Positions 12,480-32,190 of a stretch of DNA of 64,000 bases are shown here, in pieces. Origin of the DNA: Paralichthys olivaceus. Its lineage: Eukaryota; Chordata; Actinopteri; Pleuronectiformes; Paralichthyidae. The notes under the pieces are model-generated. The model did no database searches and was not told the DNA's origin. It saw nothing but the letters and a program-made list of their open reading frames with translations. The position numbers and the translations under genes are program-made. The number at the start of each line of letters is the position of its first letter. Within the stretch, counting starts at the first letter, position 1. The DNA lies in the NCBI RefSeq assembly GCF_024713975.1, contig NC_091115.1:526501-590500 (forward strand), written 5' to 3'.

Positions 12480-12800
12480 TTCCTCCAAATGGATGATTGG
12501 CAAAGTGCATCGCTGCAGCTCCTCCTCCTCCTCCTCCTCCTCCTCCAGCGCTGATGAGAAGATACTGTGACATTTGTGAGGATTGTGTCTTTGGGCTTAT
12601 GAGAGCTTTGACATAAATGTCAGCCAAGAGCAGTCAGAGCGCTGGCAGCAGAGAAGTCACTGCATTCCTCTGCCCAGGAAAAGACATGATGGGCCCCTGG
12701 ACACAGAGAGGGGCCCCTCCAGCAGGGCCCTCGCACTGAAAGAGACTAACATGCTAAACAACCGACATCTCAGGTTCGAGGCCCGTTGTTCAATGCACCG
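12480..12800. promoter_or_regulatory. candidate conserved non-coding element A
   Basis: Unique block containing GAGAGCTTTGACATAAATG and GCACTGAAAGAGACTAAC, flanked on the left by a (CTC)9 run. It has no spliceable reading frame and no repeat structure. It lies in the long gap upstream of phf21b. The functional assignment is inference from sequence texture only. Confidence 0.3.
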
Positions 12801-12984
12801 TCCCTGACAGTCGACGGCTCCTGTTTCCAAACACTCCTCTGTTCTGAACTAATAGTTTCTCTGTCGTCGTGGTTGTGACCCAGTTTCCTGCTCAGAGCTT
12901 CTTTCGAACGAACAACAATAAACACAAGTTTTCAGACGAGCGATTCTGCAGCTCGAAGCCGCTGAAGGAGTCGAATCTGAGCAG

Positions 12985-13110
12985 AAAGGAGGCGGCGGTG
13001 CCATTCTGCTCCTGTGAATGGGAGAAACATTCATTGTTCAGCCGGAAATTGTCATGCGGAGATAATTTGCTGACATAATAATGACTCACTGTGTTTTTGT
13101 GTGTCAGAAA
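12985..13110. promoter_or_regulatory. candidate conserved non-coding element B
   Basis: Contains GGAAATTGTCATGCGGAGAT followed by AATTTGCTGACATAATAATG, a dense mixture of plausible homeodomain and bZIP sites with no repeats and no coherent frame. Confidence 0.33.
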
Positions 13111-13859
13111 CACGCACAGCAGCACGACTGAAGACTATCTCTGGTTTTATTACTTTAAGAGGCTGCAAAGGTTCAGAAAAGAAAAAGGAACACGGAGCAG
13201 CTTGTGAGGAGAAATCTGCAAAACAATTATTACTGAACCTGAACAGAGGAGCTCCACACGACAACTTATCAATCCATCAAAACAGCTGTTTTCACCAACA
13301 TGACAACAACATGACAACAACATGACAACAACATGACAACAACAAACTAGGTGCGAATTATTAAAATCACTCATTATGGTGTTTGTCTGAAGAGACGTCA
13401 TCATGAGCTCTAATTAAAGAGTGCAAAGTTCGGATAATAAAAAACTATGATATATTGTGTTCTCGTCATGTGAAAAATAAAAATAAGACTTTACCCTTCA
13501 AACGACGTCTCTGTGTATTTTAACCTCACAGTTCTTCTATAAGCTTTTAAATTTGGGTAAATAGACAAAAATTACACTTTGAAACTCAAGCTGGATTTTA
13601 AGTGGTTGAGTAAAACAAGTTTTATATTTGTGAAATTAAGATCAAACTAAATCATATTTGAAGATAATCTTCTTGAAGCAAATTAATTCCTGAGCGTGAG
13701 GATGAAACATTAAGTCGTATTCAAATTCTTTTCTGTTTCAGCTCAGTTTCATTATTTCAGTCACTCAGCAGCTGGTGAGAAATGTAACGTTGAGTTCTGT
13801 TGTTTGGTGAACGACTCGCTGACAGATTTAAACTCTTCAGAGGAACCGCTGCAGCCGAT

Positions 13860-13995
13860 CACTGGAGCTAAGTGAGGATTTAATAGGGCTGAATTATTAA
13901 TCAGTATAATTCAATCGTCTCAGTCTGATTGTTTCGTGTTGGCCGAGCCTCTTCACATCAAACCAATCAGGCACTTTTAAAGATCACATAGAGAT
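13860..13995. promoter_or_regulatory. candidate conserved non-coding element C
   Basis: Block with GGCTGAATTATTAATCAGT and AAACCAATCAGGCACTTTTA, rich in ATTA and CCAAT cores and free of simple repeats. Confidence 0.3.
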
Positions 13996-14544
13996 TTCCC
14001 AGGTGAAGAGTCAGCGTCACAGACTGTTCGAGGCTCTGATCCAGAGCAGCAGGAAGAGTCGAGTCCCCACACACCGTCAGACACCGAGCTGCAGCTCCAC
14101 GTCCAGCAGGGGAACATCACACGCTTCTTACATGGATCACACATGAGGAACAGAACAGGCCTCTGGTCTCTCCGGGTTCATCGATTCACTCTGCAGTTAA
14201 ACTGCAGGGTGCTGGGTTTAGGGATTTCCCAGCATGCAACACTTTCCTTCTGACCTTTGAACCTTCAGGTTGGTCAATGGAGGAGAACTTTTTAAATCTC
14301 AAAGAAAACTGAGTGAAACGATGTCGAACGTCAGCTTCATCGTTTCTCTGCGTGCCAGTGAAACAAGCTCGTGGGTCATTATGGGCCAGAACGATTAGTA
14401 AAGTCACTTCAGTACATTTCTCAGCCACTAAGAGGCGTTACCTTATTTTCTAATCCAGAAACTCAGAAGATTAATTAAAAACACATACGTCAGATGATTA
14501 AAACTTGTCGTCTCACCTTTTTAAAATGGGGATGGTATTTTGGG

Positions 14545-14715
14545 ATCATTAAGAAACATCAGTTCTGCTTCCTTTTAATTTGTCACTGTACTAATTACTG
14601 TCAATTAATTCAACCTAATTATAGCTTCATTTGCTGAGGCCTAATTGACACATAGATCTGTCTGCTGAGCGGCCAATTAGAGACGAGACGCATGAAATAC
14701 AACGACGGAGAGTCA
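14545..14715. promoter_or_regulatory. candidate conserved non-coding element D (TAATTA-rich)
   Basis: This 170-bp block holds several homeodomain TAATT/AATTA cores, including CTAATTACTGTCAATTAATT, CCTAATTATAGC, GGCCTAATTGACA and GGCCAATTAGAG. Such spaced sites without simple-repeat structure are typical of vertebrate developmental enhancers. Neither strand has a useful reading frame. A regulatory role is inferred. Confidence 0.42.
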
Positions 14716-15499
14716 ATGTGAAGGTCGATGACATGAGATGATTATTAAGAGAAGATGTCTCGTCTTCACACAAACAGAAAAGATGAACGAGAGCTACAGG
14801 AAACATTTGAAATATTTAAAATAAAATCTAAAGGAAAATGTATTATTCATTCATTTTCTTTCAACAAACAGGTAGAAATGAATAAATCAGGGATTATGAT
14901 TGATGAATGAATGAACGGATGTTAGAGTGACTCTCTCTCTCTCTCATCCCTTCTCGGCCGCTGATCAACAGTTTTATCGTTTCTCTTCCGCTCTGGGAGC
15001 CGTCGGCTTTGATTCTGCTTCCAGCTCCGAGGGCCTCGACTCGATTGGGCCTGAGCCCAGCAGCTGCTCCAGACATCAGAGGAGCCCCGCTGAGAGGGGC
15101 CCCCCACACTGAGCTGAGGGCCCCTCCGCCTCTCATCAGCACACTGTAATTCTCTGTACGCAGCAGGAGGAGCCGCCTCTGATGGGGAAGCTGCTCGACA
15201 AGTTCTCAACACAGAAGCTTCGACTCCACTCATTTAGTCATGAATTCATTATCCAAGAAATAAACTAAAAATAGTGACAGACGCCAGCTTCAGTCAGTCT
15301 GACTGTGTGGTTTCTTCGGCCGAAAGTGAAGATTGTCTATAAATTATATTATAATAATTATATTATATTTTTTCTTCAGCATGTTTTCCATCATGGACTC
15401 TTTTCTCTGAATTTTAAAGGATAAAATCCTCCGTTGCTCCCTGGGACCTTCACAGATATTAAAATGGTCAAACATGGTTTCACTCAGATTTGAAATAAT

Positions 15500-15840
15500 C
15501 TCCCATCATGCACTGTGATGTGTTGGTGCTGCCTCTTCCTTCTAGATTAAACAGGTTCTCTCTCTTTTCCGCTGCCAAGTCTTTCCATTTTCTCCTCGCC
15601 AGCTGGTCAAGGGTCTCCTGCTGCCGCCAGGGCCCACAGCGCACTTCCTACTTTCTCCAGCACCTGTTCCTGTTTGGCAAAGCCGAGCGGGATCCCGAAA
15701 GCTTGGAGACGAGCCATCTGCTGCCCAACTCTGCACCATTTTACCCCCAGTCTCCCCCGAGCCTCAGCTCACATCCATTAGTTTCCCTCTCAAACACACG
15801 AGGCTGTGAAAGACGAAGGGACTGGAACACTCTGTAGATC
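15500..15840. promoter_or_regulatory. candidate conserved non-coding element E
   Basis: A unique 340-bp block. The plus strand has a 109-codon open frame that is not recognisable and has no splice or start context. Motifs include CCAAGTCTTTCCATTTTCTC and CAGCTGGTCAAGGGTC. It is more likely non-coding conserved DNA than a gene. Confidence 0.28.
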
Positions 15841-16303
15841 CCAGTCATCGTTCAGCTGAGGTTCAAATCAAAGCTGGACTCGTGCAGAGCCGCTGATCTC
15901 CGGCTGCAGGTTCACTGACTGACGACCTTCACATCCCAGTGATTCTGACCTTCAGCAACAATGGTTCACTTCCAAAGGAACGTTTGAATCATGAATAACG
16001 ACTCACCACGTTCTGTTTCACACGTTTCCAGTTGGAATGGATCTCGTCTCCTCTGGTGACGTTTAACAACACCAGGGTCAGTTTCATTCATCGCTGTGTT
16101 GTAGGGTTATTTTGGTGTAATAAATAATGAAACACATATTATTGAGTTAGGAAACATTAGACTTAGTGTTGAACACAGTGACTGATGACAGAGACTGATT
16201 TAGTTTAAATATATAAATATATTAAACCTTGGTCAAAATGTACGAGATGTGAAAACGTGTCAAATAAAATCTGAACAATGTCTCCATCTTTAAGGTCTGT
16301 TAT

Positions 16304-16547
16304 GGACTACATTTCCCGTGGTGCACCACCGCTGCCTCTGCTGCGCATGCGCAAAAGAGCGGGACGCGCGAACCCATGCGGATGTTCCGCTGCGTAAAAT
16401 GGCGGCGTGAGAGTTTCGACCCAAACCCTGAGCGTCACTCGTTCGTTTCTCTTCTCACCTGAGTTGTTACCGGAGCAGCTGAACCGGAGCCTCTGACCGG
16501 AGCAGGTTCGAGTCTCTGCGCCTCCAGGAAACTAAAGTCCGCTCCAG
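16304..16547 (+). promoter_or_regulatory. nup50: nup50 promoter and non-coding first exon
   Basis: TATA-less housekeeping promoter with three textbook motifs in order: an ACTACATTTCCC element of ZNF143/STAF type at 16306-16317, a perfect NRF1 palindrome TGCGCATGCGCA at 16342-16353, and a YY1-type AAAATGGCGGC at 16396-16406. The YY1 site probably lies at or just downstream of the transcription start. The first, non-coding exon ends at 16547 (CCAG|GTACGT) and splices to the ATG exon at about 17684. The motif names are established knowledge; use of these sites is inferred. Confidence 0.8.
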
Positions 16548-17016
16548 GTACGTGACCAGCCGGCTAACGGCGAGCTAACGTTAGCATCCGGGCGGCGTTT
16601 GAGCTGCGGGCCCGGTTAGCATCGACACCCGCCGCTAGCTCACCGGCTAACGGCCACAACATGGACGTTAAACCCCCGGTTAACTCGTTCAGTGACCGTC
16701 CACACTCGGTAGAGACGAAGGGAACCGACCCACCGAGTTCTGTGGTGATGAGCACACCGTGACCGGTTATCTCGACAAAGACTGTTAGCATGACAGGAGC
16801 TAACCGAGGCTAATTGATATCCACGCCTCCGGTTTAAATCTCACATCAGCTCTTTAACGAGACGTTTGAAGAACCGGAGGATTCGAACTGGTCCGGAGGG
16901 TTAAAGAAATTAAACCAGTTTCAAGAAACCACCTGAAAACTGCGTCTGGTCCTGAGAGACCGAGGACAGAGACCGTGAGGGGCCATTTATATAGACGAGG
17001 CCCACACCTCCACCAG

Positions 17017-17574
17017 GTGTCCCCATCAGAGAGCAGCACACACATGACGATCACATGTGTCCCCATCAGAGAGCAGCACATACATGACGATCACATGTGT
17101 CCCCATCAGAGAGCAGCACATACATGACGATCACATGTCCCCATCAGAGAGCAGCACACACATGGCGATCACATGTGACCCCATCAGAGAGCAGCACATA
17201 CATGACGATCACATGTCCCCATCAGAGAGCAGCACACACATGGCGATCACATGTGACCCCATCAGAGAGCAGCACATACATGACGATCACATGTGTCCCC
17301 ATCAGAGAGCAGCACATACATGACGATCACATGTCCCCATCAGAGAGCAGCACACACATGGCGATCACATGTGACCCCATCAGAGAGCAGCACATACATG
17401 ACGATCACATGTGTCCCCATCAGAGAGCAGCACATACATGACGATCACATGTGTCCCCATCAGAGAGCAGCACATACATGACGATCACATGTGTCCCCAT
17501 CAGAGAGCAGCACATACATGACGATCACAGGTGTCCCCATCAGAGAGCAGCACATACATGACGATCACATGTGT
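17017..17574. repeat. 40-bp minisatellite in nup50 intron 1, 14 copies
   Basis: The unit reads GTGTCCCCATCAGAGAGCAG followed by CACATACATGACGATCACAT. Fourteen copies start at roughly 40-bp steps; some steps are 38 bp because a TG is missing, and some copies carry ACACATGGCG in place of ATACATGACG. The array lies about 110 bp upstream of the acceptor for the ATG exon. It creates open frames of up to 114 codons on the plus strand; these are repeat artefacts. Confidence 0.96.
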
Positions 17575-17693
17575 TCTAAGTTCCACATCAGCTGTAACGT
17601 TGTCATGGTTCCTCTTCTGTTGTGGATTTCTACATTGAAGTCGTCACGTTGACATCACGCCTCTTCTTCTTCTTCTGTTACAGAGCAGGTGGG

Positions 17694-20600
17694 ATGGCGA
17701 AGAGGATCGCAGACAAAGAGTTAACGGACAGGAACTGGGATCAGGAGGAGGAGGGAGAGGAGGTGAGTCTCACACCAGCGGACCTCACTCACGCAGTGTG
17801 GGACAAACTGTCCACGGTGTAAAAATGGATGTTTTGAACATGGTTAGAGTAAAGATTTAGGTCTGTGTGGTTTAGACTCTTCATCCCTTCTGTCAGGAGA
17901 GGTTGTGGGAAACAGGAAGTACTGTAAGATGTAAACTTGACTCAGTGACGTCTCTCATCAGGCCGGGACGTTTTCAGTTGCAAGTGAAGATGTGTTGAAG
18001 AACCGAGTGGTTAAAAAGGCCAAACGCCGCAACGTTGGAGCAGAGGTAAAACTCAAACCTCAATATAAACTGAGACACTTGAAACAACTTGTGAATGAGA
18101 ACTGAATCCACCACTGTGAAAGTGATGAGCATGTTTCCTCTGTTTCAGGGAGACAACAGCGGAGCTTTCAAAGGTTTCAAAGGTTTTTCTTTGACCAAGC
18201 CGGCGGCGGCGAGCGCAGCCTCGCCTCCGACCATGTTCTCTGGGTTTGGGAACGGAGGAGGATTTCAAGGCCTCGGCAGCCTGACCAACGGAAACAGCAT
18301 CAGTCCGTCATTCGGAGGTTTCTCATCTCCGGCCACGTCCACTGTGACTCCAGGTGAGAAGACACGGTCTGTCCGTGTTTGTCTGATACGACAGACGTTG
18401 CTCTGCTGGTTGAGTTGATAAATCATGATGTGATGTAAAACACGTGACTCTGACAGTTACAGAGGTTTGATGGTGACGGATTTAAAACTATTTAAAATAA
18501 TGAAAACAGCAGTTTGGTCTCAGGTCCGACTGACGTCAGCTGATCGACGTCTTCTTCAAACTGCTTTTATCAAATTAACACAACATCTTAGTTTTGTTCG
18601 TTTTCTGTGAAAACTTGTGACTAAAATTCAAAAGCATATTTTATTTAAAGAAAATTAAAATATGTAATTAACTGAATGTTCGTATATTTATTAAAAGATG
18701 TGACCTCACTGATCTCAGTGACATTTAAAGAAAAGCAGAGATTTAAAACCAGATTTGTTGGTTTCAGATGATGAAACTTTTCCCATCATGCTTTGTTGCT
18801 CCGCCTCGTGTTGAAGGTCAGTGTAATCGTCAGTGTTGATCTGAGGACGTCGTTCAGTCGTCGTGTAATGAAGTGAAAGTGCTTCATTGTCGAGGGTCTT
18901 GTTTTGGTGTTTGTGTGTAATGGAGCTGAATCAGCGTCGCTCTGTGTGTTCGCTCGCTCATGTCGTGGTGTAGCTGCAGGGCAGGGGGAGGGGGGGCTGC
19001 TGCATTAGAGGGGGGAGGGGTCTCTCTTCCTCTCTGCTTCATCCTCTGTAACGTTTCTTCTTCCATCATCTCAGGTCTGACGTTCAACAGCCCCTCCTCC
19101 GCCAAACCCATTGCTGAAATCACGGCCAAGCAGACCAATGGCTCCTCCCCAAGTCCGGCTCAAAGCTTCGGCAGCATCGGCGGCGGCAGCAGTGTCGGCA
19201 ACAAGGAGTACAGCCGGCAGCTCACCGCGCTCAACTGCTCTGTGCGCGACTGGATCACCAAACACGTGAACGACAACCCTCTGTGCGACCTCAACCCCAT
19301 CTTCAGGGATTATGAGCGGCACCTGGCCAGCATCGAGCGGCAGTACGGCGCCGGATCAGCCGCTGCGGCTGACGGAGGCTCGGAGGAGAAGAAGCCGGCA
19401 GGGACGCCCACCTCATCCACCCCTCCTCCTCCCTCATCTTCCTCCCCCAGCAGCTCGGCGGCTCCGGCTCCAGCCGCCACTTTGTTCTCCTTTGCCAAAA
19501 AATCCACAGACGACTCGACCCAAGACAAAAGCTCCCCCGCCGCTCCGATCCCCGCCGGCATCACGTTTAACTTCGGGCAGAAGGTGGACAGCTCCGTCCT
19601 CGGATCCTTAGGGTCCAAATCGATGACCCCCAGCTTCTCCTTCAGCGCCTCCTCCAGTCAGACCTCGGTGTTCGGAGCTCCAGGATCTGCTGCTCCTCGG
19701 TCCTTCAGCGGGACGAAGGCTGAGGACGCTCAGCCTGTAGGTAGGACACCAGATTTATATTTGTCCTGAGTGTGCGGAGGAGACTTGTGTTTTATGATTT
19801 ACTCTTGAGACAAGTGGCAGAAAGAACCTGAACATTTCATCTTTAGAGATTTAACATTCACTGAATTTAAAAGATGTTAAATATTTGGTTTCCACATGAT
19901 CCGGTTTGAGGATTAACTAAATTAAATATCTGTTGATTTCAAAAACAAGTTTCTTCATAACTTCAGTTTGTGAAACAGGAAATCGTGATGAGCTGTTAAT
20001 TTCTACTTTTACTAATTTCTTTGTAGAGAAACGCTTCATTAAGAAAATGATTCAAACAGAAGATCTGTTTCGTCTCTAAAGTGTTTAAACTCATTAAATA
20101 TGAGAAATGAACAGATATTATTTTTCTGTCACAGAAGAGGAGAATATTAATAATAGTTTAACTATTGATTGTGTCAGAAACAAAATAAATCAAATCTCAC
20201 TTTGTTCAAGTTAAAGTGACTTTTAGGGATTTATGTCGTGGATTCAAAGTGAAACGTTTTGGTTTTTAATTTCAGTCGAGAACGGAGAGGAAGAGTCGGA
20301 GGAGCCGCCGAAACCTGACGTCAAAGAGGTGAAAGAGGAAGATGCGTTCTTCTCCAAGAAGTACGTCCGACTTTTACTAACGTTCTGATGTTAGTTCACA
20401 TCTTCGTAAGACAGTTGAATGTTTTCAGCAGTGGGACGCTCTTTTCTACTTCATCTCTATTAAAGCAAAATAAAACAGGGACTAATATCTGGATCGATGT
20501 GATCAGACCAACTATTCACTGACCACAAAGTGAAAATATCTGGTGGTTGATATTAAAAACCTCTCCGGACATTTCAAGATGCTTGTTTTACGATTATTAA

Positions 20601-21621
20601 ACCGAACTTGATTAAATAAAGATTCGAATCAGACTCTGGAGTTAAATCAGTTTTAAAACTCGATCCTGATGCAGAAGTCTTTGTGTTTGTCTTCAGGTGT
20701 AAAATGTTCTACAAGAAGGACTCGGAGTTCAAGGAGAAGGGAGTCGGAACTCTGCACCTCAAACAGATCGAGGACGGGAAAACTCAGATGGTCATTCGGG
20801 CCGACACCAACCTGGGTAATAAAACAACTTGTTCAGTGGCCGGAGCTCGAAACGACGGCTTCACATCTGTTTCTCACAAACCACAGGATCAAGAGTGACT
20901 GTGAACAGTTGAACAAATCCAGATCATCAGAATTAACGACTGAGGATTCTGTTCATTTATATAATTAATATAATTATTATAGAGGAAATATAATATATAT
21001 ATTAAATACAAGAAAACCCAAATATCTTTCTCAACTTCGATCTGTTGAAGATTGAATTTATGATCATCTGTTTAATGTTTAAATCCCAAACATGAAGATG
21101 TGAAATAATAATAATAATAAAAGATTTAGATTTTAAATTTAAATACACAGTAAAATCTGAACAAACGGCTCCACCTGCTGGTGAATCAGAGGAACTGCTG
21201 CCTCCTGATGAGGAGCTCGGTTGTTAAATCGTCGACTTCACTTCGCTAAAGTTTTTCCCGCAGGAAACAAAACTCTGATGAATCCACTTGTGATTGTTGA
21301 GAAACTTCTGTAAATTAAGTTTTTACTTTTACAAGTTTGAAATATTCACTGGAAGTTTTTCAGCCGAGGAGATTTTAGATAAAAGAAGAAAATCATTCAT
21401 CATCTTCTTCTTCTTCCTCAGGAAACATCCTGCTCAACATCATGGTGTCGTCGTCCATGCCGTGCTCTCGAGTCGGTAAGAACAACGTGATGGTGGTTTG
21501 CATCCCGAACCCGACCATCGACGAAAAGAACCCGAGCTGCCCCATCCCGCTCCTCATCCGGGTCAAAACCGCCGAGGAAGCCGACGAGCTCCACAAGACG
21601 CTGGAAGAGAAGAAAGGCTGA
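17694..21621 (+). CDS. nup50: nup50, nucleoporin 50 kDa, complete (8 exons, 7 coding-bearing)
   Basis: Coding exons: 17694-17762, 17962-18045, 18149-18353, 19075-19740, 20276-20360, 20697-20815, 21422-21621; all phases close and give 475 aa (human is about 468). Nup50 is a mobile nuclear-basket nucleoporin. It binds importin-alpha through its N-terminus, helps release import cargo and binds RanGTP. Residues 1-50 hold the basic importin-alpha-binding segment (MAKRIADKELTDRNWDQ, then KKAKRR). Scattered FG motifs (GFGNGG, FGSIGG, NFGQ, VFGAPG) occupy about 100-330. A conserved NCSVRDWITKHVNDNPLCDL block lies near 175-200. A C-terminal Ran-binding domain runs from about 366 to the end, with RADTNLGNILLN and GKNNVMVVCIPNP. 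The start is the ATG 10 bp into exon 2, as in the family. The FG/Ser-rich exon 4 is the most divergent part. Transcription converges with kiaa0930. Confidence 0.97.
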
Positions 21622-21759
21622 ACCCCCCCCCCCCCCCGAGCTTTTAGCAGCTTCACCTGGTCGTCCTCAGACTTCCTCGTCATACCGGTTTTCCCTTCAC
21701 ACCCAACACACGCATGTCAGTGTAAATAACTCATCCTGGTTAATCAGCTGTTTCATCAC

Positions 21760-21765
21760 AATAAA
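21760..21765 (+). terminator. nup50: nup50 polyadenylation signal AATAAA
   Basis: Canonical AATAAA 139 bp after the stop codon, in the sequence CACAATAAATTGG. A second AATAAA at 22301-22306 could serve a longer 3' UTR. Confidence 0.7.
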
Positions 21766-23650
21766 TTGGTCGTCATACTGTGAAATACTTTTGTTTTAAA
21801 CGTCAGAGCAGGTCGTCGCTCCTCGAATCCGCCACATTCCTCCGCTCGGACGCTGCTGCTGTTAAAGAAACAGGACGATGAATCTGATCGGTTTCACTTT
21901 TACTGTTTTGATTTGGTCCAGAGCGACTGAACGTGTGAATCAAGGAGAATCATCGTCATTCATTCATCATCATCATCATCATCGTTAAGATCGTGCAGCA
22001 CCTTCGATCGTCACCACTGAGGTTTTTGGGGAAAACTCCCAACAAAGGTCCAGTCGATTTGGTTTTACAAATTAAAAGCAGTAACAGTTCGTTTTTATCT
22101 TTTTGCTCTGGAAACTATTTATTGCGTCGGCGGATTCATCAAGTGGATCTGGTGTGAATGTTTCCTGCGTCTGCAGAGAAGTCTGACTGTAACTTTCTGT
22201 TTCTCTGTGATCACGGACTCGTTGTTTTCTAAGTGTCCTTCGTGTGGCCTTTGGTTTCGGCCTCGATGAGTCATGCTGTCATCGAACATTTGTAAAGAGG
22301 AATAAAAGGAAACGAACACTCACTCACTGCGTCTTCGTTCTTCACTTAAACCTCTCGTGGGAGCAAAGTTTCACGGCTCCGGAAACGTTTCAAACTGGAA
22401 ACAGAACCAGGAAACGACTGAAGTTAACAGTGTAAAGTTTCAAATGGTTTTTAAGGGATTTGAACAAACAACAGTTTTTAAAAAGAATCAGAAAATAAAA
22501 GTGAGGTTTTTCTTTCTGTCCCTTTAGTTTTCAGTTTGTTCAGAAATCATTGTGAAAGTAGAGCGCGGGCAGAAAACAGATGAGCCAAAGAAAAACTGAA
22601 AATGTTAAGTTTGTCCTGAAGGTGGCGCCACACACCAAAGTTCACTTCCATGAGCAAACAGAACATTTAGAGAGGTGAACCTTTAACTGTCGTCATAGAA
22701 ACCAGTGAGAGGTTCTTCTGATAATATGTATTTTAATAAATAAACATTAAAGTACAGAGAGTTTGTAAAAGAAGAGAATCTCAGAACGTGCACAACGACC
22801 GTGTCTGTGTACAAAAGCCATGACGCTGCGTTCAAGTGACGCAGGAACAAAGGGTTTTAACAAACAGCTTGAAAAAGGTTCTAAAAGCGTTTTACAGTGC
22901 AAACTGTCGTCGGTGAACGTCTTTGTATTGATCAGCGTGGATACATTCAGCTGGAGAAACAATAAGTACAATAAGAAATCAATAACACTGAAGAGACGTC
23001 TCAAACCGAAGATTTCACTTTAAATACGACACGAAGAAAAAACACTTTGATCGACGACGGCTTCGTCTCCGAGCGCAAATCTGAGCTGAACCGATGAAGT
23101 CGGGTCAACGACACTCGTGTTTCTCACGTTTGGTTTTAAAGTTCATCACAACTTTCAGTCAAAGGATTCGATTCAAGCAACCGAAGGTTCTTTTGAAATG
23201 TTTGGTCAGATTTCTGCAAATCATTTAGTTTTTGAGAATAAAAATGTTTTTTACTGAGAAAAATCTGAAAATCTGAATTTTAAAAGTTCCACTTTGTTAT
23301 TTTCTTCCCACTGAAGAAGTCGAAGATGTTTACGTTTGTTCGTTTCTTCTCAGTGAATAAATCAGTTCATGAGTTTTATTAATAATTTGAAAATGTGAAA
23401 ACATTTGTTTAATAAATTCAGGTTAAATCAAATTTAGTTTAAACTTCAAACAGAATCAATTAAAGTTCGATGAAGAAAGTTGATCAGTTGTTAATAAATG
23501 AAAGTTGAATTAATATTTAATTAGTTTCTGAACAAAAGAACCAACAAGAGTTAAAGTTGTGATGAACATGGAACAAAGTGAACTGAGCTGTGATTGGTTC
23601 TTTTATAAACGTGACGTGAAGTGACCTCATCACACGCAGCGTCGCCTCGG

Positions 23651-23702
23651 TGTGTGTGTGTGTTTGTGTGTGCGTGCGTGTGTGTGTGTGTGTGTGTGTG
23701 TG
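23651..23702. repeat. TG-rich microsatellite
   Basis: Interrupted (TG)n with TT and TGCG interruptions, in the probable kiaa0930 3' UTR. Confidence 0.92.
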
Positions 23703-23905
23703 GAGGCGTCTCAGTGAGAAAAGCAGCAGAATATTTACACAGAAACAAACATTCTTCACTTCCTGATCAGAGTTCAGCCAATGCCTGCTCACGCTGAGGT
23801 CATGTGACCCTGTCGCTGGGGCCGGTTTCCATGGAGATGACCAGTCGACACAGCGGGAACTGAGAAGAAGAAGAAGAGGAGGAGGAGGCACTTCCTGAAT
23901 GGCTG

Positions 23906-23935
23906 GTTTGTTTGTTTGTTTGTTTGTTTGTTTGT
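23906..23935. repeat. (TTTG)n tetranucleotide repeat
   Basis: Seven to eight TTTG units, about 120 bp downstream (gene sense) of the kiaa0930 stop codon, so probably in its 3' UTR. Confidence 0.92.
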
Positions 23936-24051
23936 TGTCGTCCCTCCGGCTGAAGCAGGTGTGTGTGGTGTCTCTGTCTGGACACCGGAGGGCGCTGCTG
24001 TGTCTCTGGAGCCTGATGCAGGAGGCACTTTAGAGTCTCAACCGGCCGCCG

Positions 24052-31952
<7,901 letters not shown>

Positions 31953-32190
31953 CTCCGCACCGGGATCATGACAGTCCGGTGACTCCACCGACGGCCCCGG
32001 TTCGCGGCCCCGGTTCGCGGCCCCCGCCTGGTTCCTGCTCTGGTCCCGGGTCAGTTCGGGGCTCGGGGCCGGTGAGTCTCAGCTGAGGAGCCGCAGGACG
32101 GAGCGGACAGGTCGGGGAGGACAGGTCGGGGCAGCCCGGGCGGGCGGTGCTGACAGGGGGAGGAGGCGGTCCTCACACTTCCGGTATCAA

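Larger units (their letters stand above)
10017..16300. other. phf21b-nup50 intergenic region
   Basis: 6.3 kb between two divergent genes. It holds a (TA)n run at 10517-10560, an 11-bp ATGACAACAAC repeat of four copies at about 13299-13345, and several conserved-element-like blocks listed separately. The segment 11190-11300 contains ATGGCGGCCGTGG and a short open frame but gives no recognisable protein. I saw no tRNA, rRNA or coding exon. Confidence 0.6.
21766..24051. other. nup50-kiaa0930 convergent intergenic region and 3' UTRs
   Basis: This 2.3-kb interval between two convergent genes must hold the 3' UTR of kiaa0930 (minus strand) at its right end. Simple repeats are a TG/TGCG run at 23651-23702 and (TTTG)n at 23906-23935. 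A minus-strand AATAAA near 23374 is one candidate polyadenylation signal for kiaa0930. Short open frames here are not recognisable. Confidence 0.6.

Noticed and set aside
12721-12800. Possible tRNA because of a GGTTCGA-type T-loop motif
   Set aside because: No matching acceptor, D or anticodon stems could be drawn around it, and no T run follows.
14894-15233. Minus-strand frames of 82-103 codons
   Set aside because: Overlapping frames with no recognisable family, splice context or start; more consistent with a non-coding block.
17017-17574. Regularly spaced direct repeats that superficially resemble a CRISPR array
   Set aside because: The whole 40-bp unit is repeated with no unique spacers, and this is a vertebrate gene intron. 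It is a minisatellite.
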